Positions 1 through 8,837 of a stretch of DNA of 64,000 nucleotides are shown here, piece by piece. Position 1 is the first letter of the stretch. Every line of letters starts with the position of its first letter. The notes under the pieces were generated by a model, which searched no databases, was not told the DNA's origin, and saw nothing but the letters and a program-made list of their open reading frames with translations. The translations under genes were made by a program, and so were the position numbers. Source of the DNA: Arthrobacter sp. zg-Y238 (GTDB lineage: Bacteria; Actinomycetota; Actinomycetes; Actinomycetales; Micrococcaceae); the NCBI RefSeq assembly GCF_024385525.1, contig NZ_JANFLU010000005.1, forward strand, positions 186,001 through 250,000, in the 5' to 3' direction.

Positions 1-934
1 CTATGCGACCGAATGCTGCGCGCAGTTCTGCAGGCTTGATGACGTCGATGTCCGCTTGCACCAGAAGGAGCCAGCGGGCGATGGAGTCATAGCTGTCCGC
101 TCCTGCCCGCACAATAACGGACCCCGCGCTGTCGGCTTCGACGGTTCCCCACGCCGGCGCCATCCACCGGCTCACGGCCTCCAGCGGGGCATGGATCCGT
201 ACTGTGGCCGTGACCTGCTGCCAGCTGCTGCGGAGCTGCTGAGTCGCCCATGCCTCGACACCGGCCCCGGGGAAGACGCGCCCGCGGACAGGCGCCTCGG
301 TCACCGTCACAACGGAGATCCGGTCCACCCGGTACGTGCGCCACTCGTCCCGGTCCAGGTCGAACGCAACGAAGTACCAGCGGCGGGCCGTGTGGACCAG
401 GGCGGATGAATCCGCTTTGCGCATCTTCTCCTTCCCGCTGCGATCCGTGTGCAGAAACTCCACGCGGCGGTGCAGGACGCAGGCCCGGGCTAAGTCCCCG
501 AGCACACTGACGTCGACCGGAGCCGCCTCCGGTTCCCTCAGGCCGTCAATTTCCAGATCGACTGCGGCCTGGTCGAGGGCCGTCATGATCCACTGCACCC
601 TTTTTGGCACAGAAGCGAGGACTTTCTGCAACACGCCGGCTGCCAAGTGCTGTTCGGCAGCCTCGTTCCACTGCCGCAGTGCGAGGGTGCAGGCCAACGC
701 CTCATCCACGCTGAGGAAAATCGGCGGGAGTACCGTGCCGGGCTCCAAGGAGTAGCCGCCGTCGATACCCAGGCGCGTGTCGATCGGGTATCCCAGATCG
801 CGCAGCCGTGCCACGTCGCGGCGGATGGTGCGGGTTGTGACGCCGAAGTCGAACGCAAGGGTCTCGCCCGCGACGAAACCCTTCCGCTGCAGTTTCCTAA
901 GGACCTCGAACGATCGCGACGCTGTATGCCACAT
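1..934 (-). CDS. WYL-domain transcriptional regulator (YafY/DeoR type), partial at window edge
   Basis: The minus-strand frame opening with ATG at 934 stays open to the first base, so the C-terminus is missing; about 311 residues are visible. Residues 8-60 form a winged helix with the TTRTIRRDVARLRDLGY helix-turn-helix typical of DeoR/YafY regulators. A WYL domain follows in the second half (ARRWYFVAFDLDRDEWRTYRVDRI, with WYF in place of WYL). Family members bind DNA through the N-terminal domain and sense a ligand, nucleotide or nucleic acid through WYL. Two adjacent palindromes lie just upstream of the start and suggest autoregulation. The target genes are not visible. The family call is secure; the ligand is unknown. 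Confidence 0.88.
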   Translation of the reverse strand, partial: MWHTASRSFEVLRKLQRKGFVAGETLAFDFGVTTRTIRRDVARLRDLGYPIDTRLGIDGGYSLEPGTVLPPIFLSVDEALACTLALRQWNEAAEQHLAAGVLQKVLASVPKRVQWIMTALDQAAVDLEIDGLREPEAAPVDVSVLGDLARACVLHRRVEFLHTDRSGKEKMRKADSSALVHTARRWYFVAFDLDRDEWRTYRVDRISVVTVTEAPVRGRVFPGAGVEAWATQQLRSSWQQVTATVRIHAPLEAVSRWMAPAWGTVEADSAGSVIVRAGADSYDSIARWLLLVQADIDVIKPAELRAAFGRI

Positions 935-938
935 AACG

Positions 939-976
939 CAATAGTCGTCCCTATTGAGGACAGCCCCTGTCCTCAA
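939..976. promoter_or_regulatory. Two adjacent palindromes upstream of the WYL regulator, candidate operator
   Basis: CAATAG-N6-CTATTG (939-956) overlaps at its edge with TTGAGGACAG-CCC-CTGTCCTCAA (954-976), a perfect 10-bp inverted repeat with a 3-nt centre. Both lie within about 45 bp of the regulator's ATG. The spacing fits a dimeric operator over the promoter. The role is inferred. Confidence 0.55.
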
Positions 977-1011
977 CGGAGCACAGCGACGTGCCGTCAT
1001 CCGTGCTTCCG

Positions 1012-1761
1012 CTAGCCGGCGTCGCTTCCGTTGATCACCCGAAGCGTGGTTGCCCGGCTGTTGTCCAGCACCAGATCGGCCCGTGCAGCGGGATCCGCCG
1101 CAGCGAAATAGAGCTGTTGCCCGCCGACATACCGCTCGTGCGGACTCGCCGCACCGGCCTGCCGGGAACCCGGCCCGGGACCGTCCCTGACTGCCATACG
1201 TGCAGCCGTTACGTCGAACGGCACGTCCAGGAACACGGAGAAGTCCCAAAAGTCCCGGAGCTCCTCCCGATGCAGGAAAAGTCCGTCGATAAGCACTACC
1301 GCATCCTTTGCGGCCATCACCGGCTCAGGATCCAGCACCGCATCCGTTGGGAGGTCATGGCCCCGGTCCCGAAACTCCGCGGCGCCCGAGGCCAGGGGCG
1401 CCAGGACGTACTCCATGAACTGTTCCAGGTTGTAGGAATCCCGCCAGAAACCTTCGGGAGAGCCGCGTCCGCGCCGGTACCGGACGCTGCGCACGTTGTG
1501 GAAGGCATCAAGGGTGACCCGCAGGACCTGGCGTTGCGGTCCGTCAACCCCGCGGATAACACGCGCCAGGTCATCGGCGAACGTGGTTTTGCCGGCGCCG
1601 TCGACGCCGTCAACCGCGACCAGGAGCCGCGAATCAGTGCGCAGGGGAAGCAGGACGGCGGCCAGTTCCGAAAGAAAGGCGGCCCGCGCCAGGGGCTTGC
1701 CGGGGCGGAAGTGCGGGGCGAAGGGCCTGGAATCGGCGTGCTGAAGCTCCATCGCGGCCAT
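1012..1761 (-). CDS. Uridine kinase-like P-loop nucleoside kinase
   Basis: The product is 249 aa. A Walker A motif, GVDGAGKTT, lies at residues 52-60. It is followed by VTLDAFHNVR and the FWRDSYN region typical of the uridine kinase/phosphoribulokinase fold, and then by a Walker B-like strand ending in LIDGLFLH. Family members transfer the gamma-phosphate of ATP to uridine or a similar small alcohol; the substrate here cannot be read from sequence. An in-frame ATG at 1752 could be the true start. The gene is divergent from the cysteine desulfurase and lies 77 bp upstream of the WYL regulator on the same strand, but the operator between them argues for separate control. Confidence 0.82.
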   Translation of the reverse strand: MAAMELQHADSRPFAPHFRPGKPLARAAFLSELAAVLLPLRTDSRLLVAVDGVDGAGKTTFADDLARVIRGVDGPQRQVLRVTLDAFHNVRSVRYRRGRGSPEGFWRDSYNLEQFMEYVLAPLASGAAEFRDRGHDLPTDAVLDPEPVMAAKDAVVLIDGLFLHREELRDFWDFSVFLDVPFDVTAARMAVRDGPGPGSRQAGAASPHERYVGGQQLYFAAADPAARADLVLDNSRATTLRVINGSDAG

Positions 1762-1878
1762 TCTGCCACGACGGACCGGCGCCGGTCAGGGAAGGTTGCG
1801 GAAGTGGGATGAGGGCACTCCACGGAAAACGTCAGGAAAGTCCCAGCCGCCCGAATCGGCAGCAGGCGCCATGGCCGC

Positions 1879-1891
1879 TAGAATTGGCTGG
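1879..1891 (+). promoter_or_regulatory. -10 hexamer of a probable leaderless promoter for the cysteine desulfurase
   Basis: TAGAAT at 1879-1884 is followed by exactly 6 nt and then the GTG start at 1891. Transcription would begin at or next to the start codon. No ribosome binding site is present. The -35 region is weak. Confidence 0.5.
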
Positions 1892-3117
1892 TGCCCGTGT
1901 ATCTAGATCACGCGGCGACCACGCCGATTTCGGCTTCGGCCCTCGCCGCACTCACCTCAGAACTCAGCCGCAGCGGCAACCCTTCGTCCCTGCACGGCTC
2001 GGGCCGCCGTGCCCGAATGGTCGTGGAGGACTCCAGGGAAATCCTGGCCGCCGCCGCAGGATGCCATCCCTCGGAGATCATTTTTACCTCCGGCGGCACC
2101 GAAGCGGACAACCTTGCCGTCAAGGGTCTTTTCTGGGCCCGGCGCGATGCCGACCCGGTGCGCAACCGCATCCTGGTCTCCGGCATTGAACACCATGCCG
2201 TACTGGACGCCGTCGAATGGCTGGAGAAACACGAAGGCGCGGTGCCGGTGTGGATCCCGGTGGACCGTGACGGCGTGATTTCCCTCGACGCCATCCGCCG
2301 GGAACTTGAAGCCAACGCAGACAGCACGGCCCTGCTCACCGCTATGTGGGCAAACAACGAGGTGGGTACCGTCCAGGACATCCGGGCCATCGCGTCCCTG
2401 GCCCACGAATACGGTGTCCCAGTCCATTCGGACGCCGTCCAGGCGTTCGGTGCGCTGCCGATCGGCTTCCGCTCCGCAGGCCTGGACACGATGGCCCTCA
2501 GCGCGCATAAGATCGGGGGCCCGGTGGGAGTGGGTGCCCTGGTCGTAGGCCGCGCCGTTAAGCTCACGCCCGTCCAGCACGGCGGCGGACAGGAACGGGA
2601 CATCCGCTCCGGCACCTTGGACACCGCGGGAATCGCAGCGTTCGCGGCTTCAGCGCAGGACGCCGCCGAGCACCTGACGGACGAGTCCGAACGCCTGCGC
2701 ACGCTCCGCGACTACCTCATCACCGGCGTCGAGCGGGCCATTCCGGAGGCAGTCCTGCGCGGCGCACGGGACGACGACGGCGGCGGACGCCGTCTGCCAG
2801 GCAACGCCCACTTCACCTTCCCCGGCTGCGAGGGCGATTCACTGCTATTCCTGCTGGATCTGGCGGGAGTGGAGTCCTCAACCGGGTCTGCCTGCACGGC
2901 CGGCGTCCCGCGGCCCTCGCACGTACTGCTGGCGATGGGACTGACTGAAACCGAGGCACGCGGTGCCCAGCGGTTTAGCCTCGGGCATACAACCACCGCC
3001 GAAGACGTTGACACTTTGTTGCAGGCACTTCCCGAAGCGTACGAGCGCGCGAAGAAGGCCGGCATGGCCGGACACGTAAGCAGCATCCAAACAGCAGGAA
3101 CAGGTTTTACTTCATGA
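1891..3117 (+). CDS. Cysteine desulfurase (NifS/IscS family, class V aminotransferase fold)
   Basis: The product is 408 aa with a GTG start. It is a PLP enzyme that takes sulfur from L-cysteine as a persulfide, leaving alanine. Seen in the sequence: YLDHAATTP at the N-terminus, the TSGGTEADN loop at 67-74, GIEHHAV around 99-104, DAVQAFG at 181-187, the PLP lysine K207 in SAHKIGG, and the catalytic cysteine C335 in [10 protein letters not shown]. The stop overlaps the mnmA start by 4 bp (ATGA), so translation is probably coupled. The persulfide is the likely sulfur source for tRNA thiolation by MnmA, with general Fe-S supply also possible. The same gene pair occurs in Mycobacterium (Rv3025c-Rv3024c). 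Confidence 0.95.
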   Translation: MPVYLDHAATTPISASALAALTSELSRSGNPSSLHGSGRRARMVVEDSREILAAAAGCHPSEIIFTSGGTEADNLAVKGLFWARRDADPVRNRILVSGIEHHAVLDAVEWLEKHEGAVPVWIPVDRDGVISLDAIRRELEANADSTALLTAMWANNEVGTVQDIRAIASLAHEYGVPVHSDAVQAFGALPIGFRSAGLDTMALSAHKIGGPVGVGALVVGRAVKLTPVQHGGGQERDIRSGTLDTAGIAAFAASAQDAAEHLTDESERLRTLRDYLITGVERAIPEAVLRGARDDDGGGRRLPGNAHFTFPGCEGDSLLFLLDLAGVESSTGSACTAGVPRPSHVLLAMGLTETEARGAQRFSLGHTTTAEDVDTLLQALPEAYERAKKAGMAGHVSSIQTAGTGFTS

Positions 3118-4265
3118 AGGTTTTGGCAGCAATGAGTGGCGGAGTCGATTCCGCCGTGGCCGCGGCACGGGCAGTCGAGGCGGGGCACGACGTCGTCGGC
3201 GTCCACCTTGCGCTGTCCCGGATGCCGGGCACCCTGCGCACCGGCAGCCGCGGCTGCTGCACCATCGAAGATTCCCGCGACGCCTGGCGTGCCTGCGACA
3301 TCCTGGGCATTCCGTACTACGTCTGGGACTTCTCCGAGCGGTTCAAGGAAGACGTGGTGGACGATTTCGTGGCGGAATACGCCGCCGGCCGCACACCCAA
3401 CCCCTGCATGCGCTGCAACGAACGGATCAAGTTCGCCGCGCTGCTGGAAAAGGCGCTGGCGCTGGGCTTCGATGCCGTGTGCACCGGCCATTACGCCAAG
3501 GTCCTCACCAACGCCGAGGGCAACCCGGAGCTGCACCGTGCCGCCGACTGGGCCAAGGACCAGTCCTACGTGCTGGGCGTGCTCACGGAGGAGCAGCTGC
3601 GCCACTGCATGTTCCCCCTGGCTGAGACCCCGTCCAAGGCCGAAGTGCGGGCCGAAGCCGAACGCCGCGGGCTGTCCGTGGCGAACAAGCCCGACAGCCA
3701 CGACATCTGCTTCATTCCCGACGGCGACACCCGCGGCTGGCTCGAAGAGCGCATCAACATGACCGAGGGCGACATCGTGGATGAGACGGGGGAGAAGCTC
3801 GGCACCCACCCCGGCGCCAACGCGTTCACCGTGGGCCAGCGGCGCGGCCTGAAGCTCGGCACGCCCGCCGCGGACGGCAAGCCCCGCTTCGTGCTGGAAA
3901 TCCGCCCCAAGGAAAACAAGGTCGTGGTCGGACCCGAGCAGCTGCTGAACATCGACCAGATGCGCGGCATCAAGATTTCCTGGGCCGGACTGCCGATCCC
4001 CGAGATCGCTGCCCGGACCACGTTCCAGTGCATGGTCCAGGTCCGTGCCCACGGCGACCCCGTGGCTGCCACCGGCTGGATGGAAGACGTAGCCGACGAG
4101 GCCGCCGGAGCAACCCGTGAAGAGCTTGTGGTCCGGCTGGCCGAACCCATGCGCGGGGTTGCCCCCGGCCAGTCCATGGTGCTTTACCAGGGGACCCGGG
4201 TGCTGGGACAGGCCACCATCGACTCGGCGCGTTCCCTCGAGTGGGACCCCGCAACCGTTTCGTAA
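3114..4265 (+). CDS. mnmA: tRNA-specific 2-thiouridylase MnmA
   Basis: The product is 383 aa and introduces sulfur at C2 of U34 in tRNAs for Lys, Glu and Gln, using ATP to adenylate the base. The PP-loop SGGVDS is at residues 8-13. C98 and C101 lie in NPCMRC, and the catalytic-persulfide cysteine C199 lies in SHDICF, the same position as in the E. coli enzyme. The C-terminal part carries FTVGQRRGL and a beta-barrel domain, as is usual for the family. Sulfur is probably delivered by the overlapping cysteine desulfurase. The length is normal and no residues appear to be missing. Confidence 0.97.
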   Translation: MKVLAAMSGGVDSAVAAARAVEAGHDVVGVHLALSRMPGTLRTGSRGCCTIEDSRDAWRACDILGIPYYVWDFSERFKEDVVDDFVAEYAAGRTPNPCMRCNERIKFAALLEKALALGFDAVCTGHYAKVLTNAEGNPELHRAADWAKDQSYVLGVLTEEQLRHCMFPLAETPSKAEVRAEAERRGLSVANKPDSHDICFIPDGDTRGWLEERINMTEGDIVDETGEKLGTHPGANAFTVGQRRGLKLGTPAADGKPRFVLEIRPKENKVVVGPEQLLNIDQMRGIKISWAGLPIPEIAARTTFQCMVQVRAHGDPVAATGWMEDVADEAAGATREELVVRLAEPMRGVAPGQSMVLYQGTRVLGQATIDSARSLEWDPATVS

Positions 4266-4293
4266 TGTGCTCCGGGCCGGGAGCCGCTCCACC

Positions 4294-4306
4294 TAAACTG
4301 GACCAA
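4294..4306 (+). promoter_or_regulatory. -10 hexamer of a probable leaderless promoter for chorismate mutase
   Basis: TAAACT at 4294-4299 is followed by 6 nt and then ATG at 4306. An 11-bp direct repeat (4300-4310 and 4318-4328) duplicates the start region and gives a second in-frame ATG at 4324. Confidence 0.45.
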
Positions 4307-4701
4307 TGAGCCAGACAGGACCAATGAGCGAATCACCGGACCACGAGTTCGATCCGCGGGCAAGTTCCCTTTCCGGGAAGGTTGCCGAGGACGTCATGGA
4401 AGAGCTGCTTGCCGTGCGCAGCAGCATTGACAACATCGACGCGACTCTCGTGTACCTTCTTGCGGAACGCTTCAAGGCAACCCAGCGGGTGGGCCATCTG
4501 AAGGCGGAGCACCACTTGCCGCCGGCCGACCCGGGACGGGAAGTGGCCCAGATTGCGCGCCTGCGCCGACTCGCCGCGGACGCCCATCTGGACCCGGCCT
4601 TCGCGGAAAAATTCCTGAACTTCATCATCAGCGAAGTGATCCGCCACCATCAGGCAATCTCCCAGACCCGCAACGGCGGAACAGATGTCCCGGAGTCCTG
4701 A
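4306..4701 (+). CDS. Chorismate mutase, AroQ type
   Basis: The product is 131 aa and converts chorismate to prephenate on the way to phenylalanine and tyrosine. The all-helical AroQ signature is visible: VRSSIDNIDATLVYLLAERF, then RVGHLKAEH, and a C-terminal helix FLNFIISEVIRHHQ. The arginine, lysine and glutamate positions match those that grip the substrate in this fold. There is no signal peptide, so it is cytoplasmic. A second ATG at 4324 is also usable. The end overlaps the next gene by 17 bp. No fused dehydratase or DAHP synthase domain is present. Confidence 0.9.
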   Translation: MSQTGPMSESPDHEFDPRASSLSGKVAEDVMEELLAVRSSIDNIDATLVYLLAERFKATQRVGHLKAEHHLPPADPGREVAQIARLRRLAADAHLDPAFAEKFLNFIISEVIRHHQAISQTRNGGTDVPES

Positions 4702-5806
4702 GGACCGGCGCGGCGAAGCAGCTCTTCCGGAACTGCCCGCCCGCCCCGAAGCACGCAACGGCATGGTTACGGCGACGGCGCTCGGCAGCTGGCCGGGGAC
4801 CGATCCGGTGGAATCGAGCCGGGTAGTCCGGGGCGAGCTGGGGGACCCGCACCTGCCCTTCCTGGTCGAACTGCCGCAGCGCGGGCCAGGTGCGGACGCG
4901 CTCGGCCGGAGCGCCGCCCTGCTCGTGGACCTTTTCGTGGATGTCCAGCCGCACGGTTGGCGTCTGGTGGGGCGGCCGGGCAAGGACCACCGCCGCGCGG
5001 TATCCCTGCTGACCCAGGACCTGAACGCACTGGCCGACGTCGTCGGAGCCGAAGAACGTACGGGCGAAGCGCTGAAGATCTCCGTCCGCGGGCCGCTCTC
5101 GCTAGCCGCGAACCTTTATCTGCATAACGGCGAACGGGCGTTGTCCGACGCCGGTGCGCGCCGGGAGATTCTCCAGTCCTTCACTGCCGGAGTGGGCGAC
5201 TATGTGGCCCGCGCGTCGTCGTCGGCACCGGGCGCCCGGATCACCGTGCAGGTCGACGAACCCGACATCGCCGCTGTCCTGGCCGGCGGGATCCCCACCG
5301 CCAGCGGCTACCGCACACTGCGTTCCGTGCCGTCGTCGGAGGTATCCAGCGCCTGGCAGCAGGTCCGCGAGGCAATCGAAGCCGTCGGCGCGGACACAGT
5401 CTTCACTCTGCCCCGTGCGGAGGGATTCGGGCCGCTGCGGCCCGGCACACGGTCACCGTTTGAGCTCGCCGTCGGTGCGGGAGCGCAGGGCGCGGCCCTC
5501 GACGCAGCCGGGCTGGACGCCCGCGACTGGGAAGGCATCGCCGAAGCCGTGGAAGGCGGACGCCGGATCTGGCTGGGTATCCTTCCGGTTCCCGCGGACG
5601 GAGCAGCACTGTCCCAGGTCACCGACCTGGTGGAACGGGTGCTGCGGCCCTGGCGGAAACTGGGACTCCCGCTTCAGGACCTGCCGGCGCTTCGCCTGAC
5701 ACCTGCCGCCGGGCTGGCCGATATTTCACCGGAAGCGGCGCGGAAGGTCCTGGCCCGCCTCACGCAGACGGCGTCTGCCCTGGACCAGGTCGTAGCCGAG
5801 GGGTAA
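4685..5806 (+). CDS. MetE-like protein (cobalamin-independent methionine synthase/UROD superfamily)
   Basis: The product is 373 aa, about half the size of a full MetE. It begins with the ATALGSWPGTDPVES region and carries ITVQVDEPDIAAVLAGGIPTASGY, which fits the TIM-barrel catalytic half of MetE-related proteins. A related short protein (Rv3015c) is found near mnmA and iscS in Mycobacterium, so the gene order is conserved. The zinc-binding His/Cys set of true MetE is not obvious, and methionine synthase activity should not be assumed. The start overlaps chorismate mutase. The gene is convergent with the DUF4166 gene, 21 bp away. Confidence 0.7.
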   Translation: MSRSPEDRRGEAALPELPARPEARNGMVTATALGSWPGTDPVESSRVVRGELGDPHLPFLVELPQRGPGADALGRSAALLVDLFVDVQPHGWRLVGRPGKDHRRAVSLLTQDLNALADVVGAEERTGEALKISVRGPLSLAANLYLHNGERALSDAGARREILQSFTAGVGDYVARASSSAPGARITVQVDEPDIAAVLAGGIPTASGYRTLRSVPSSEVSSAWQQVREAIEAVGADTVFTLPRAEGFGPLRPGTRSPFELAVGAGAQGAALDAAGLDARDWEGIAEAVEGGRRIWLGILPVPADGAALSQVTDLVERVLRPWRKLGLPLQDLPALRLTPAAGLADISPEAARKVLARLTQTASALDQVVAEG

Positions 5807-5827
5807 ACGGGACCGATCCGCGTGGAT

Positions 5828-6502
5828 CTAGGTCCGGCGCTCCCAGCGTGCCGGTTCGACGTCGGCAGGCAGGCCGCCGTCGAAATCCCGGCTGGCGTAG
5901 GTGAAGGCGCCGTCGTACTCGAAAACCGTGCCGACCTGCCGCTGGATGACCCGGGTGCGGATCCGGAACTGATCCTGCTGCGCGTCCCACCACTGTTCCA
6001 CCTGCGCGTCGGCACCGGCGAAGTCCGGCAGGGGCAGCCGCAGCGGACCGAGGAACAGCCGGCTTCCCGGGGAATTCATGTGCAGATGACCGTCGTCCGA
6101 AACCCGCAGCAGCAGGTTCGTGGCCAGGTTGCGGCGGCGGCCCAGATAATCCGTCAGGACCCCGGGACCGGTCAGCACAGTGGTGTCCTCGAAGGTCCGC
6201 TGCCGGCCCGGGAAATCGAAGCGGCGGACCGCCGTCAGCGCCGGCCGGCCCCACGGGTCGAGGTGCGGATAGTTGCGGATGGAGAAGGGGACGGAGGTCC
6301 CGTACTCCGGGAAAAAAGCGTTGGACACCGGAACCAGCGGCAGCAGCGGACGCAGCCAGGCGCGTGGACAGCCGGCACGGAGAAATACGCCGGTGCCTTC
6401 ACCGAACCGGCCGGTGTCCGGGCCGAGGCTGAAATACGCCTGCAGCTGGGGCTGCAGGCGGAGAAACCCTGATCCGAGGACCTGCTGGTACACGGAGTCC
6501 AT
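5828..6502 (-). CDS. DUF4166 domain protein
   Basis: The product is 224 aa. It begins with a short helical segment (DSVYQQVLG) and continues with a mostly beta domain containing FSIRNYPHLD and FEDTTVLTGPGVLTDYLGRRRNLATNL, the pattern of DUF4166 proteins. No signal peptide or membrane segment is seen, and the function is unknown. It is the last gene of a six-gene minus-strand run. It starts 2 nt after the DUF58 gene stops and is probably translated from the same mRNA. Confidence 0.75.
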   Translation of the reverse strand: MDSVYQQVLGSGFLRLQPQLQAYFSLGPDTGRFGEGTGVFLRAGCPRAWLRPLLPLVPVSNAFFPEYGTSVPFSIRNYPHLDPWGRPALTAVRRFDFPGRQRTFEDTTVLTGPGVLTDYLGRRRNLATNLLLRVSDDGHLHMNSPGSRLFLGPLRLPLPDFAGADAQVEQWWDAQQDQFRIRTRVIQRQVGTVFEYDGAFTYASRDFDGGLPADVEPARWERRT

Positions 6503-6504
6503 GG

Positions 6505-7797
6505 CTACAGCCTTCCGGCGGCCTTGAGGCGGAGATACATATCTGCAAGTTTCGGCGCCAGCTCGTGCGGCGGCTCATCCACAACTTCCGCTCCCATCGA
6601 GCGCAGCTGCGCACTGACCGCAGCCCGGTCGAGCAGGGCCCGCTCCGCTGCCGCGGCACGGAAGACCGCCGGCGTTGTACCTCCGCCGGAACGCAGTTCG
6701 TCCAGGCCCGGATCCCGCACGGAGGCAACCACCACCACGTGTTTTTCCAGCAGCCGGGGCAGGACCTGCACCAACCCCTCCTCCACAGCTCCGGAATCCA
6801 GTGCGGTGATCAGGACAACCAGGGAGCGGCGTGCGGACACGGCGTGCACTGCGCCGGGCAGCAGGGAGAAATCCGCTTCGATGAGTTCGGGTTCCAGCGG
6901 TGCCGCCGCAGTGACGAGCCGGCTCAGCAGGTTTTCCTTGCCGCCGGAGTCAACACGCGCCCGGATCCGCCGGTCGAAGGCCAGGAAGTCAACACGGTCG
7001 CCGCCGCTGCGGGCAAGCACGGCCAGGAGCAGGGTAGCTTCAATGCCGGTGTCCAGGCGGGGTTCGTCGTCGATCCGGGCGGCGGACGTCCGGGAGGTGT
7101 CCAGGGCAATGACCACCCTGCGGTCGCGTTCGGGCCGCCAGGTCCGCACTACGGTGTCCCGGCGCCGGGCGGTGGCACGCCAGTCGATGGAGCGGACGTC
7201 GTCGCCGCGCACATATTCGCGCAGGGAGTCGAATTCGGTGCCGGCTCCGCGCAGCTGTACCGACGTGTTGCCGTCCAGCTCCCTTAGCCTGCGCAGCTTG
7301 GAAGGCAGGTGCCGCTTGGCATGGAACGGAGGAAGCACCCGGATTTCCGCGGGGACAGGCAGCGTCCGCTGACGGGCCGCGAGCCCAAGAGGCCCGAAAC
7401 TGCGTACCGCCACATGTCCGCTTTTCAGGATCCCGCGGCGGGCAGGTTCCAGCACCACTTCCATGGTCCGGGCTTCACCGGCCGGAACGGTCAGGCGCTG
7501 CTGCGGGTTGCGGGCACCGGCAGAAGGCTGCCAGCCGTCCCGGACCACGGCCCGCAGCCGGGCCTTGGCGTCATTGCGGACCACCAGGGTGCCTGCCGTC
7601 GTTTCACTCAGCCGCACGCTGTCCGGCAGGCGCCGCTCCACGCGGAGCCGCCGAACGGGGGCAGCCAGCAGCAGGTCCAGTCCGGCGGCGGCGGCCAGGA
7701 AGGCCAGCCAGAGCAGGATCGAGACGGCGCCGGGGTACAGCACCACGGCCACGGAGCCCAGGAGCGCCAGCAGGACAAAGCGGCCCGAAACAGCCAT
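6505..7797 (-). CDS. DUF58 domain membrane protein
   Basis: The product is 430 aa. Two hydrophobic segments lie within the first 45 residues, then a beta-rich stretch, then the DUF58 signature REYVRGDDVRSIDWRATARR near residue 190. A von Willebrand A-like domain follows, with a MIDAS-type DTSRTS around residue 233. DUF58 proteins are usual partners of MoxR ATPases, and the MoxR gene lies 5 nt upstream here. The role is inferred: a membrane-anchored adaptor that presents substrates to, or is remodelled by, the ATPase. The exact process is unknown. Confidence 0.88.
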   Translation of the reverse strand: MAVSGRFVLLALLGSVAVVLYPGAVSILLWLAFLAAAAGLDLLLAAPVRRLRVERRLPDSVRLSETTAGTLVVRNDAKARLRAVVRDGWQPSAGARNPQQRLTVPAGEARTMEVVLEPARRGILKSGHVAVRSFGPLGLAARQRTLPVPAEIRVLPPFHAKRHLPSKLRRLRELDGNTSVQLRGAGTEFDSLREYVRGDDVRSIDWRATARRRDTVVRTWRPERDRRVVIALDTSRTSAARIDDEPRLDTGIEATLLLAVLARSGGDRVDFLAFDRRIRARVDSGGKENLLSRLVTAAAPLEPELIEADFSLLPGAVHAVSARRSLVVLITALDSGAVEEGLVQVLPRLLEKHVVVVASVRDPGLDELRSGGGTTPAVFRAAAAERALLDRAAVSAQLRSMGAEVVDEPPHELAPKLADMYLRLKAAGRL

Positions 7798-7802
7798 CGG
7801 CG

Positions 7803-8837
7803 CTACCGGGGAACCGGCACTGTGGCGAGGATACTTCCCAGCACATCGTCCACATTGACCCCGTCCATCTGGGCCTCGGGCCGAAGCGCCACGCGGTGCC
7901 GCAGGGCGGGAAGGGTGAGCGCCTTGACGTCATCCGGAGTCACGAAGGTCCGTCCCGAGAGCCAGGCCCAGGCCCGCGCAGTATTCAGGAGGGCAGTTGC
8001 CCCGCGGGGGGACACCCCGAGCTGGAACGACGGCGCCGAACGCGTCGCCCGGACCAGGTCCACGATGTAGGCGAGGACCTCGGGTGCAACGGTTACCCTG
8101 GCCACTGCCTCGCGTGCCAGCTCCAGGTCCCGGGCCGAAGCCACCGGCCGGACGCCGGCCGCGGCGAGGTTCCGCGGATCGAAGCCGCCGCTGTGCCGGC
8201 GGATCACCTCGATCTCGTCCTCCCGGCCGGGCAGGTCTAGTGTCATCTTCAGCAGGAACCGGTCGAGCTGTGCCTCGGGGAGCGGGTACGTTCCCTCGTA
8301 CTCCACCGGGTTCTGGGTCGCCGCAACAATGAACGGCTCGGGCAGCGGACGGGTGACGCCGTCGACCGTCACCTGGCGTTCCTCCATGGCTTCCAGCAGG
8401 GACGCCTGGGTCTTGGGCGGCGTGCGGTTGATTTCGTCCGCGAGCAGGATGTTGGTGAACACCGGTCCCTCCCGGAAGGAGAACTCGGAGGAACGGTTGT
8501 CGTAGATCAGGGAGCCGGTGACGTCGCCGGGCATGAGGTCGGGGGTGAACTGGACGCGCTTGGTGTCCAGGTCCAACGCCGCGGAAAGGCTTCGAACCAG
8601 CAGTGTCTTGGCGACGCCGGGCACCCCCTCGAGCAGCACATGCCCCCTGGCCAGCAGGGCGATGATCAAGCCCGTCACGGCCGCGTCCTGCCCCACCACT
8701 GCCTTGGCAACCTCACGCCGGACCTGCTCCAGGGCAGCACGCACGGGGTCCTCTCCCGGAGAGGGAGGAGGCGCCGGCGCGGTGCCGTTGGCGGCTCCGG
8801 AGAGTGCGGGTGCGTAGGGCTCGTACTGCTGGCTCAT
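7803..8837 (-). CDS. MoxR-family AAA+ ATPase
   Basis: The product is 344 aa. After a proline-rich N-terminus of about 30 residues comes the MoxR fold. The parts are GQDAAVTGL, Walker A GVPGVAKT at 71-78, the MPGDVTGSLIYD insert, Walker B LLADEINRTPPKTQ, sensor 1 AATQNPVEYEGTYPLPEAQLDRF with its arginine finger, and a C-terminal lid with SPRGATALL. MoxR ATPases act as chaperone-like remodelers for neighbouring membrane or vWA proteins. The gene overlaps the DUF4350 gene by 4 bp and precedes DUF58, the normal order of this cluster. Confidence 0.95.
   Translation of the reverse strand: MSQQYEPYAPALSGAANGTAPAPPPSPGEDPVRAALEQVRREVAKAVVGQDAAVTGLIIALLARGHVLLEGVPGVAKTLLVRSLSAALDLDTKRVQFTPDLMPGDVTGSLIYDNRSSEFSFREGPVFTNILLADEINRTPPKTQASLLEAMEERQVTVDGVTRPLPEPFIVAATQNPVEYEGTYPLPEAQLDRFLLKMTLDLPGREDEIEVIRRHSGGFDPRNLAAAGVRPVASARDLELAREAVARVTVAPEVLAYIVDLVRATRSAPSFQLGVSPRGATALLNTARAWAWLSGRTFVTPDDVKALTLPALRHRVALRPEAQMDGVNVDDVLGSILATVPVPR

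Noticed and set aside
2712-4292. Open frame of 526 codons on the minus strand
   Set aside because: Antisense to the cysteine desulfurase and mnmA genes, both of which have clear catalytic motifs.
4685-5806. Full methionine synthase MetE
   Set aside because: The protein is about half the length of MetE and the zinc ligands are not evident, so only a MetE-like call is supported.
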